Positions 54,548 to 64,000 of a stretch of DNA of 64,000 nt are shown piece after piece. The notes under the pieces were generated by a model that was given only the letters and a program-made list of their open reading frames with translations, was not told the origin of the DNA and searched no databases. A program made the translations under genes and the position numbers. Numbering within the stretch: position 1 is the stretch's first letter; each line of letters starts with the position of its first letter. Source of the stretch: Lunularia cruciata (Eukaryota; Streptophyta; Marchantiopsida; Lunulariales; Lunulariaceae); contig OX419761.1 in NCBI GenBank assembly GCA_948567375.1, forward strand, positions 47,406,243-47,470,242. Direction: 5' to 3'.

Positions 54548-57452
54548 ATCATGAAGGGGATACCCTTTCCAAAGGACCTTGTACTCCATATGTTGGCGAC
54601 GGCCTTGTTGGATATGGTAACGTGCAAGGATACGATCAACTTTGTACTCCTCATGATCATTGATAGGGACAGGAAGAGGAGGAGGTTGGACTCAAGAGGA
54701 AAAGGAAGAGGGATTAGGAACAAAGGGTTTCAACTTGGAAACATGAAAGACAGGATGGATACGCATGTGACAAGGTAAGGCAAGTTGATAAGCAACAAGA
54801 GAGACAATTTGGGTGATATCAAAGGGTCCTATCCAGTTAGGGGCAAGTTTACGAACTTGAGTATAAAGTGGGAGAGGGAGGTTACTGGAGGATAGCATGA
54901 CTTTATCACCAACTTCAAAGGTGAGATCATGACGATGGTGGTCCGCATATTGTTTTTCACGATTTTGAGCAACAAGGAGGTGAGACTTGGCTTGTTGGAG
55001 CAAGTGGATATAGTGGTCAAGAATGTGGAAGTATGAGGAACCTGAGATGGAAGGGGAGCAAGAAGAGAATCTAGAACAAGCGGATCTTGGCCAAAATTGA
55101 GAAAGAAGAGAGAAAATCCGGTGCTTGCCTGTTTGGAATTGTTGTAGGAAAATTCTACAGCTGCAAGACATTCATCCCAATTGGTATGGTGGACATTGAC
55201 AAAGGCCCGCAACATATCCTCCAATGTATGATTTGCATGTTTGGTTTGTCCATCAGTTTGAGGATGATAGGTCGTGGACAAAGCAAGCTTGGTGCCGAGT
55301 ATTTGGAAGAGTGCTTGCCAAAACTTCCCGGTAAATCAAGGATCATGGTCAGAGATGAGTACATGTGGCATCCCATGATGCTTGAAGACATTGTCAAAGT
55401 AGATTTGCACTAAGGTTGGAGCATCCACGGTATCATAGGTTGGTGCCAAGTGGATTTGCATACTAAGCTTATCCAAAAACACCACGATTACGGTGTGTCC
55501 TTGTTTTGTCTTTGGCAAGGATGTGATGAGATCCAAGCTCACATGCTCCCAGCAAGTGGATGGAATGGTGAGTGGTTGAAGGAGTCCACTCGGCTTCTGG
55601 TTGAAGGAGTCCACTTGGCTTCTAGTTACTGGCCTTGTTACGTTGGCAGCTCTCACACGATCTGAAAAATTCTCAAACATCTAGTGTCATGTTGGGCCAC
55701 CACCATTGACGTTGGAGGGTACTCAAGGTCTTGTCCACACCCATGTGACCAGCAATGGGTAAATCATTGGCTTCTTGAAGGCATACAAGTTGAAGATCAC
55801 CTTTGGCTGGAACATAGATCCGGTCCGCATGGAATAGAAGGCCTTCCTTGAAGGAGAAGGTGTTGTACTCCTTTTCACCTATTGTTAGATGACCATGTAC
55901 CATTTGGAAGAAGGGATCTTGTTGTAGAGCTAACCAAAACTCATTATGGATCTTGGGGTCAATTGACACCGTCGTAATTGCTGCCGTGATGAGAGGAAGG
56001 GACTTCAAATCAGGTTGTCGTGATAGAGCATCAGTGATGACATGGAACCGACCTGGTTTGTACTCAAGTTTGATGTCAAACAATTGAAGTTGCTCTTCCC
56101 ATCAATGATGTCAACTCTTCATGTGCTCCAGGTGTAAGGTCTACAACAATGGCTTGTGATTAGTTTGCATGATCACTTGTTTCCCCAAGAGATAATGCCT
56201 CCATACCTTGGTGGCATATACCATTGCAAGTTGTTCCCGATCTTGAGTAGAGTAATTTCTTTCAGCTGTATTTAGTCGGTGAGACACAAAGGCAATGGGA
56301 TGTAGTCCATCTAGAAATTCTTGTTGCAACACAGCTCCAATTGCAAAGTTAGAAGCATCAAAATCAACCACACAAGGTAGTTGAGGATCATATGGTTGAA
56401 GAATGGGTCTTGAAGACACCATATGTTTCAACTTTTGGAATGCCTCTTCATGTTTGGTGTTCCACTAAAAGCTCAAGTTCTTTCCCAAGAGGTCAGTCAA
56501 TGGTGCAGCCACATGAGCATAATAGTGGATGAACCGCCGGTAAAAACTAGCCAATCCATTGAATGCCCGTACTTCTGTAGCATCCTTTGGGGTAGGCCAA
56601 CCAGTAATGGCCTTGATCTTCTCTTCCTCCATCTTGATCCCCTCTGATGATATCTTATGACCCAAGAAGGTAACCTCCTTCTGCCAAAAAGCACACTTTG
56701 ACTTCTTGTAGTAAAATTTCCATTGTCGTAGTCGTCTTAGGACTTCTCACACATGATTCATGTGTTCTACCTCTGTCTTGCTATAGATTAAGATATCATC
56801 CAAGAACACCACCATTGACCGATCCAATAGTCCATCTAACACCCAATGCATTTGATCCATGAAGACTGCTGGAGCATTAGTGAGTCCGAAAGGTAGAACT
56901 CGCCAATCAAAATGTCCATACCTTGTGTGAAAGGCAGTCTTTTGCACATCCTCTCTATCAATCGGAATTTGCCAATAGCCGCTACAAAGATCCAACTTGG
57001 AAAAGTAACATGCTCCACTTAGTTGATCAAGTAAGTCATCGATTTGAGGCAAGGGATATGCATTCTTCACGGTTTGCTTATTGAGCCCAGGTAATCAATA
57101 TAGAAACGAAGTCCTCCATCCTTCTTTGGAACAAATAGTACCAGTGCTTCCCAAGGAGAGGTACTATGTCGTATGAAATCCTTCTCCAACAACTCTGTAA
57201 GTGTTGTTCGCAACTCTTCCAACTCCTTTGGTGAGAGCCAATAGATTGGTCTACTCACTGGAGTACTCCCTGGCAATAACTCGATCTTGAAGGGTATACC
57301 TCAATCGGAGGGTAATCCCTTTGGTAGATAATCCGGAAACACATTTGCAAACTCTTGAACTATCCAATCAACCATTGCTTGATGCGGCACTTGGCCCTCC
57401 TCAGATTTTTCTTGTGCAATCGGCTTGATCCACACCGCAAATAAAGACTTAT
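54548..57452 (-). pseudogene. B2 RT, RNase H, integrase and C-terminal region
   Basis: Leftward: RT opening (PKELEELRTTLTELLEKDF, 57276), a one-base frame change near 57090, [15 protein letters not shown] and [10 protein letters not shown] (about 56800), FLGHKI-type thumb (56665), RNase H (VVDFDASNFAIGAVLQQ; MQTNHKPLL with Asn for Asp), integrase HHCC (GHMGVDKTLSTLQRQWWW, about 55720) and core (DLITSLPKTKQGHTVIVVF, 55550; TYHPQTDGQTKHAN, 55270). The tail with NWIGPFDITQ ends near 54700; the complete chromodomain is lost at 54548. Confidence 0.85.
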
Positions 57453-57629
57453 CTTCCTCCAAAGCTTGCTCTATGGCTGCTTCCTTAACAAACTTCCCTT
57501 CTAGGGACTCATCTCTCTTCCAAGCTTGCTCTATGGTTGCCTTCTTGGCAAACTTCCCATCTTGGGACTCATCTCCCTTCCAGATTTGCTCTATGGCTAC
57601 CTTCTCGACAAACTTCCCATCTTGGGACT
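57453..57629 (-). repeat. In-frame 60-bp tandem repeat of B2
   Basis: Three units, same phase and wording as 42721-42897 in B1. Confidence 0.85.
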
Positions 57630-58020
57630 GACTATTCTTAAGTGTCTTACTCAGAGGTGCCAGACAACCTAATCGGAAATTCCTACCTTGGTGTTGTACT
57701 TGAATTTAGCGTCGGGTCCAATCAAATTGAACCTTATGACATTCAAGCCAAGGTAGACCCAAAATGATATCATAGTGTAGAGGTGCCACTACAAACCTCA
57801 TACACTCCAAATACTCCTTCCCAATCTTGAAGGTAACAAGATGCGAGGTGTGGAATGCATAACCCTTTCTACCATCCACCATCATCAAACTACTTCCAAT
57901 CACTGGCTTGATAGGAATACCCAATTCCTTTGCTACTTGCATAGACATGCAATTCTTTGAACTTCCAGAATCAACCAAAATCCTACAACCCCTATTAGAT
58001 GTCATACCTTGCAAGTGAAG
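57630..58020 (-). pseudogene. B2 protease
   Basis: RILVDSGSSKNCMSM carries the intact DSG active site; FVVAPLHYDIILGLPW follows, with the frame to 57706. The position that is TAG in B1 is CAG here. Confidence 0.85.
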
Positions 58021-58997
58021 CAGACTTGCATAGGTTGAGCCTTCAATCCCATTGGAACTAATGAAGCTCCCAGTAGGCGGCTCAAAATCTCCTACTGGGA
58101 TTCCTCGTTTCCTTGATCATTCCGCTGCACAACCTCTACTTGGGCAACTTGTCGAGGTCGTCTATTCTTAAGTGGACATTCAGCAATGCGATGCCCCAAC
58201 TGGCGACAATAAAAACAACCACCATTTTGTTGCAATTTCTCCTTGTCTGCCATGCCCAGTGGTCTTCGTTGAATTGCATCAATCTCCATTGGTGTTGGCT
58301 CCTCCACTTGTGTGTAGTGTATTGGCAGGCTTTGTGGGGGTCGAGGTCAAGACCAAGTTGTTGCCACCAAGGAATCAAAATGTTCGGCCAACTGCATGGC
58401 TTCCTCCAAGTGTTGTGGCACTCGCATGGTTACCTCTAATTTGGTTCTTGCCTTCAAGCCCCTCACAAATCAATCCAAAGCTTCACCTTCCAAAATATCT
58501 GGAATTTGCATGATGGTGTTTTGGAACTGCGTGATATAACTTCTTACAGAGCCAATCTGTTTCAACTCTGCCAATTTATCTTGTGCAGCTCATGTGGCAT
58601 TTATAGCTTAGAACCGACTGATTATTGCACTCTTGAATTCTGCCCATGTCAAGATCGGTGCAACCATTTGTCCTTCGACTTGCTCCACTCAAAATCTCCA
58701 CCATAGCTTTGCTACTCCATCCAATTGGCTAGAAGCCAAGAGAATCTATTTTTGCTCATCTTGTAGATTGGTAGCTTCAAAATAACATTCACAATCAAAC
58801 ACAAAATTCTCCACTGCACCCAAGAGATTCTTGCCTTCAAATACCTTGGGTTTAGGGAATCTGATCCAATCTTCTCCTTCTTGAATTGGTACTCTCTCCA
58901 CCTGCTCTTGTCGTCAAAGATCTTGTTCATCCAACAATTGAGTAAGGTGCTCGATTTGGTGTTGCATAGCAAGGATAACATAAGGTATTGCCGCCAT
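58021..58997 (-). pseudogene. gag: B2 gag
   Basis: ATG at 58997 (MAAIPYVILAMQHQIEHLTQ) follows the primer site by about 260 bp. Wording includes PKPKVFEGKN, a capsid core with several stops (TGA near 58920 and 58465, TAG near 58740), FVRGLKARTKLEVTM, and the knuckle CFYCRQLGHRIAEC near 58210. Stops mostly fit C-to-T changes. Upstream 59000-59255 is leader with no gene. Confidence 0.83.
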
Positions 58998-59255
58998 GGT
59001 TGCTCCTCTATCACACCACTCCTAATCTATCTAATTTATTAACACATAGAAACAACACGTCCACCATTCTCCATAAGTTACAACCGGAAGCACCAAGGGT
59101 TCCTCAGATATGGTGATCATATGCAGAAAATCTTGTCCAAAGTGCAAGGTGATGAACTGTGTGAAACGATGCTTGGGTAGTATTTGGATGCAAACATCCC
59201 AATGGTTTAGTGGAAGTGGATTTGGTGGTCCATCAATTCCATCCATCCCATTCCT

Positions 59256-59267
59256 GCTCTGATAACA
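59256..59267 (-). other. Primer-binding site of B2
   Basis: Minus strand TGTTATCAGAGC, the initiator tRNA-Met site with one change. Confidence 0.8.
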
Positions 59268-59268
59268 A

Positions 59269-59674
59269 TGTAAAAGACCGAATCCAAGGAGAGAAATAGG
59301 AGAATGGAAACTCACATTGGGACACTTGAATGAGGGAAAACTCCAAATGCCTAGCATGAGCTTTGGCTTTGGTATTTATAGGTAGCATTCAAGGCCCTTG
59401 AGAAGCTTCTCAAGAAGCTTCCTCAAGCCGCTTTCTTAAAGTGCAAGCCAAGTTAACTAGGAAGCTTCTCAAGAAGCTTCCTTCTAGAAGCCGCATACTT
59501 GGCATGCAAGCTAAGCTAGTTGGAAGCTTCTAGAAGCTACTTAAGGTGCAAGCTAAGTTAACCAAAAAGCTTCCCAAGAAGCTTCCTAGATACTTTTGGA
59601 ATATTCTAGGCTACTTTGTCTTATGTGCTACTTTGTAAGCCCGACTAACTTCGTCGCTAAACTCCATATTGTTA
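59269..59674 (-). repeat. B2 5' LTR
   Basis: 406 bp. Keeps the GAAGCTTC clusters (59403-59590) and TATAAATA box of B1 but lacks the 56-bp duplication. Confidence 0.88.
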
Positions 59675-60715
59675 TATCGTAGCATTCCAAATAATTAACT
59701 TGGACGTCGTCTTCGGAGTCCTCAAAAGATGAAGACGATGAATCTTTGGATTCATCCTTGTCTTTTGACGAAGTAGTTTCCCCAAGATGAAGAACCTTCG
59801 TCCAACTCACCGTCACCAGCTTTTGTTCTTTAGACAAAATGTCTTTAAATTATAATTTTTGCTGGTGCCAATCCACCATAACCTGGGCACTGTACAACCA
59901 AGGTCTCCCAATCAAGAGAGGGTAGCCAGTTTTGGTAACTGGTCGTAACACAATGTAATTTAATTTGAAGGGCACCCCTCCTATAATTGTGGTGATATTC
60001 GACAGCATGCCCAAGGGCCGTCTCATGAATTGATCCGCAAACTTAAGTATTGGGATGTTGGTTCAAACGTTATGTACCCCAGTCGATGTGCTGTGTTTTC
60101 TGTCATGACATTCACACCCGACCCCGAATCAATGGGTATGGATGTAATCATACATCCTATCATCTCCACATCCATCTCGGGAGATCAAAAATCTTCCTGT
60201 TCAATACAATAAATTGCGGGCAAGTCTTTCTTGGTCATCGCCCTTACTTTCTTAAGGGTTGAACTTAGCTGATTTTTATAAAGCTTATTGTCCTCCCATA
60301 ATTGTTTAAATGTGACATTCACGCTTGTAGACGCCATATCTGCCACAATATCATACTGTGGAACTCCCCCCAATTTCACATGCTTCGTCTTTGGCTTTGG
60401 TTCTAAATTTGTTGCCTGTTCAAAGCAAACTTTGGGATGCTTGAAGATGGTAACCGGAGTGCATAGGTGCTTGACCCGATGATCATCGGGTTGACCAAAT
60501 TCGGCTTGGATCAAGTCTTTTACTTCAGACCTGATATCTGCCGGAAATATGGGCGGTAGTGTCTTTGTATTTTGCTCCACACTCATCTCCCGCGTGCATA
60601 GTACTGCTTCCTTAATTTCTTTCTGCAAGGCTTTTGCTAAGACCTTTTTGTCCTTTGCAAAAAGGATAGCTTTTGGTCGCAGTCTCTTAATTTTCCGTGA
60701 GGAAGAAGACGCCAT
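59675..60715 (-). pseudogene. D2 spacer and protease
   Basis: Spacer from 60715 (MASSSSRKIKRLRPKAIL) to about 60185, then protease with PIDSGSGVNVM (about 60140) and an intact DSG, PLLIGRPWLYSAQVMVDWHQQ near 59890, and the acidic Ser-rich stretch up to B2. One stop near 59840. Serves as the undamaged reference for the D1 protease. Confidence 0.82.
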
Positions 60716-62800
60716 ACTTGCTTCTTCGGAAGCTCAATTCTTCCTCTCCGTGCGAGTTTCTAACTCTTCAAAATTTTGAGGTCCGGCAAATCTCCTTCTG
60801 TAGCTGGACTCCCTTCTTGAGGCCTCTCTTCCTCAAGTGTGATACAATTGACATTAGTGTCCCCTTTTTCCTAGAGCGCAGCACTCTTGGCGGGAGTTTG
60901 AACATACTTGATAGGGGGCTTTGGATTGGGTGGTTGCGGGCATTAATTTCCTATGTGCCCCGATCCTTTACAATTCCCACAAAGGGGTACGTACCCAATT
61001 TTTCATCTTGGCTCCGGGCAATTTGGAGACCAATGTCCCATCGAGCCACAATTGTAACAAGCACCAAGTGCAACATTTTGAGGTCTATTTTGACCACCCA
61101 TCGGGGGTCTTCGTGGGGGAGAAATAGGATTATATTCCCGTGGTCCAAACCTAGGACCTTGATATGATGGGCTTGATGGAGGCTGTATTTCTTGGGTTTG
61201 GTATACCGTCTCTTCTTCTTCGCCTTGATCCCATCCAAGAACCCAATCAATTTGTTGCACTGGAAATGCCGTGCAAGTTAAACACTCCGTATTAGCGTGG
61301 CCGGATTTACCACACGTAGTGCACCATACATTTGGTTGCCCAAATGACGGGGGTTTTCTTTGGTCCTTTGCCCCAATCATCTGGATCTTGAAATCCACAA
61401 ACTCTTTAATAATAGTTTCCAACTTCTGATCCGTCTTAGATACATTCTTTACTAGCAGTGTTATTGGATTCTTTCCTCCACATCTTTGTATTTTTCTCGG
61501 CTTGGGTTCTTCGTCGGATTCCAAAGAAGAACTAGAAGATGTGGAGGATTCCTCCAAAGAAGGAGAAGTGCTACAAGAAGCTTGTCGTCTTGGCTTCTTG
61601 CCCTTCTTCTCATGATTTCTTTGGTTATTGGACGAGTTAGAATGAGCCGCCTCATATCGGGCAACATGTTTGAGGACTTTGTCCAAGGAAGTTACATTCC
61701 TCTCCTTGACAAAGATTCGAATCTCCGGTGAAAGCCCACCAAGAAACCAGGTAATGGCTTGGGCATCAGAATAACCTACCACCCCGGATTGTTTCGGGAC
61801 TCGGTTCAATAAGGCCATGAACCGCTCAGAGTAATCTCTCAATTTTTCCTTCTTTCCTTGATCCAAATCATTAAGTGCCACAAAGACACTTGTATCATAA
61901 TCCACTTCTTGAAATTGTTCTAGGAAGCCATTTCGTAAGTCTGCCAAGTCTGCTGGTGTGAATCCTTTCTGCGTTACATGAGTATACCAGCTCCGAGCCT
62001 TCTTTCGGAGCAGACTTGAAAAAATCCACAATCGATCGGCGGAGTCATGTTCCTTGTTGGCAAAGGAAATGACTTCAAATTCCTTGATGAATTCATCAAG
62101 ATCTTTGTCTTGCTCTATACCTTTACACTTCTGATAAGCATGTCGGGTTACGGGTAATGAATACATCGTTTGGTGCGGCGGATTTGGTTGTGGTAAGTTT
62201 GAACTAACGGGAACCAAAGAGCTTCTTGGTATGGACGTTGTGTTGTCTACCCACGGGTTCCAATTCATCAAGTTCAAATTGAAATTGCCAATTCTTTGAT
62301 AATTTCTTCTTCTCTAATTGTGTCGACTTCAACCCAATCAGAAGTAAAAGGTTCCACAACTTCAATCTGGTCTTTGAACCTTCTTTGGAATAACCGGGGA
62401 ATTGTTCGTACTAGATGCTGACACTCTTCTTCCATGAGTGTTCGTGCTGTCTCTTCTCAAACAAACTTCTTAATGAAATCAACTTCCTTTACAGCTTTAG
62501 GGGAAGTCGGTGTACTAGATCATAGCGCGCATGTCTACTCGCTTGAGTCTTTCTTTTTCTTGGAAGAGGGGGATGACAAGTAGCCTTGCCAACCTCCTTC
62601 TCGTCTCTTTTGGTCAAGTTTGCGCAAGGCTTCTTGCACTTTGTGAAGGAGTTGAAAGTCCAACTCTTCTCATTCGATTTCGTCTGAAGTGGATGGGGCT
62701 TTCAAACGTTCATCTTCTTCACGCTGCAATGCTCATCTTTGAGCTCTCTCTTCCTGTTGTTCTCTTGATGCAAACATTCATATTGCGCAGACACCCTGTT
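60716..62800 (-). pseudogene. gag: D2 gag
   Basis: The N-terminal part (EERAQR, EELDFQLLHKVQEAL, KRREGGWQGYL) from about 62790 has several stops. The frame 62277-61003 is open for 424 codons: NLMNWNPWVDNT, ARSWYTHVTQKGFTPADLADL, FMALLNRVPKQSGVVGY, CTTCGKSGHANTEC and CYNCGSMGHWSPNC. A third knuckle lies after a stop near 61000-60950. Better preserved than D1. Confidence 0.87.
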
Positions 62801-62840
62801 TCAAATTTGGCTTCGTATTCTTCCACTTCCGAGATTTGTA

Positions 62841-62858
62841 TCCCCGGCAGCGGTGCCA
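62841..62858 (-). other. Primer-binding site of D2 (tRNA-Asp type)
   Basis: Minus strand TGGCACCGCTGCCGGGGA, close to the expected tRNA-Asp complement. Confidence 0.85.
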
Positions 62859-62865
62859 AAAATCA

Positions 62866-64000
62866 TATGACAACCCGGAAAATATCACTTTTGCGGTAAT
62901 TGGGTAAGTAAAGTTTGTTCCCGTAGAGATACTATCCAAAATTGGTCAAATACAAAGTCAAAGGTCACAATTGCAATTCTTCTTGATTTCTTCTTTAATC
63001 TCTCAGGTAGAAACTACACCCAAAAGAGAGTAACAAGCTCATAATCTTGTCAACTTGTCATGAATACACACATAATCACAACATAGCAAATTCTATCCAA
63101 ACAACTCTTGATTGTGTGATTCAAATTCTCCCAAAGACGGCACTTCACTACAAAGAACAATTTTGCCTCAAAATTGTGTTCTACCCCTCCATTGAAGGCA
63201 CAACTTCCTCAATCAAAATTGCTTCACATCAACTTTGTGTTGCACTCACCAATGCAGAATACTACCAACACTACAATTCCTCTCAGATCTGTCAAGGCAT
63301 TGCTCCAATGCACTTCACTCAGGATCAAACACACAGAATGAAGATCAAGGCTACAGATTCCAACATCCACAGGCACACTAATTTGCTCTTTGGATTTCTC
63401 CACACACTCACAACTACAAGCATGAAATTGACAATCGGAATTAAGCTTAAGCGACAAGTACTAAGAATAGCACTTCACTTTATCTATCTTTAGAAATTTG
63501 AATACTGAACAATATTGTATTGCAAATGCTCTACTTAAATACTAAAACAATCGGCAGACTTGCCTACCTAGGCACTGCTTCCTAACATCTCTTCCTACCT
63601 GCAGATCCCAATTGATAATCTATCTCTTCATATATGCCTCTTCCTATCTCAAAATTGACATTTATCCCGATCCGATGTCTACCTCATCATCGGCTTCCAA
63701 ACCCGATGATCTTCCTACTACTTCTCCTTCTTTGGGTATGGCTAATTCTGCCAAGTCCTTCCCTACTTCTACTCTTAACTTTCTTGCAACTTCCCCTACT
63801 GACTCCGATGCATATCCTCGAGAGTGCTCTACCTTCAACTCCTCACGATACATCTTCAACTCGTCTTTGTATTCTGCAGCAAGCATCTTCTTCTCCTCTT
63901 CATACTGCACATTCTGCTGTTCCGCGCTCCCGACAAGTTCTCGCAATTGTTCTTCTTCTTCTTGCTTGGCTGCCAACTCTCTACCATGCTTGATCTTTTG
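62866..64000 (-). repeat. D2 5' LTR, 3' end only
   Basis: Starts TATGACAACCCGG at the plus-strand left end (TG eroded to TA on the complementary end) and parallels the solo LTR at 32241 rightward. The LTR continues beyond the window. Confidence 0.88.
63662..64000 (-). pseudogene. End of the LTR-encoded ORF in D2
   Basis: The minus frame (MAAKQEEEEQLRELV ... EVDIGSG) matches the C-terminal coiled-coil-like tail of the solo-LTR ORF and ends at the same place. Its remainder is outside the window. It helps fix the true end of that protein. Confidence 0.78.

Larger units (their letters stand above)
54548..59674 (-). mobile_element. B2: minus-strand family B chromovirus, 3' end missing
   Basis: 5' LTR 59269-59674, primer site, gag, protease, RT, RNase H, integrase and part of the C terminus down to 54548, where D1 LTR sequence starts. 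Its right end is inserted in D2. Very similar to B1, and it supplies intact forms of several residues lost in B1. Confidence 0.88.
59675..64000 (-). mobile_element. D2: minus-strand family D element, 5' part, runs off the window
   Basis: 5' LTR from 62866 rightward, primer site, gag, spacer and protease to 59675, where B2 interrupts it. Its RT and integrase are not found on the other side of B2, so a deletion or rearrangement has occurred. Confidence 0.87.

Overview
The window is solid retrotransposon sequence from a plant nuclear genome. No ordinary host gene, rRNA, tRNA or CRISPR array is supported. Every long coding stretch is a piece of a Ty3/gypsy LTR retrotransposon, mostly broken by stops and by insertion of one element into another. 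The plant assignment rests on tRNA-Asp and initiator-tRNA-Met type primer sites, chromodomain elements, and RT motifs of the IDDF type usual in Athila/Tat elements. Deep nesting of old copies suggests a very large genome; a gymnosperm is my guess, at low confidence.

Layout. (1) 1-2384 plus 10218-~14229, plus strand: a gypsy polyprotein ('element M') in the order aspartic protease, C5 cytosine DNA methyltransferase, [insertion], reverse transcriptase, RNase H, integrase, PHD finger. (2) 2385-10213, plus: a young, nearly intact Athila/Tat-like element ('element C') inserted in frame-neutral fashion after the methyltransferase domain, with GGAC target duplications. (3) 14229-15752, minus: gag start, primer site and 5' LTR of a chromovirus family ('family A', LTR about 740 bp). 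(4) 15753-18051: decayed, AT-rich, with one recognisable RT relic. (5) 18052-43876: nested copies of a second chromovirus family ('family B'): B5 (plus) split by B4 (minus), which holds a solo A LTR, B3 and element E; B3 itself holds an A-LTR cluster and a giant solo LTR of 'family D'; E (a family-A-type element) is split by B1. (6) 43877-54547, plus: D1, a large Athila/Tat-like element with a ten-copy 150-152 bp tandem array after integrase and a truncated giant 3' LTR. (7) 54548-59674, minus: B2. (8) 59675-64000, minus: D2, with gag, primer site and the start of its giant 5' LTR.

Three things stand out. Element M joins a DNA methyltransferase (chromatin writer) and a PHD finger (candidate chromatin reader) to a retrotransposon polyprotein. 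Family D has LTRs of about 3.8 kb that contain an open frame of about 860 codons starting 27 bp after a TATA box. Family B LTRs carry dense, well-formed heat-shock-element motifs directly upstream of their TATA box. Most inactivating stops fit C-to-T change at CAG, CAA or CGA codons, as expected from deamination in heavily methylated repeats.

Genes of each element would work as a normal retrotransposon unit (gag particle, protease processing, RT/RNase H cDNA synthesis, integrase insertion). Only element C looks close to functional; it has one amber codon between the gag body and the rest of its frame.
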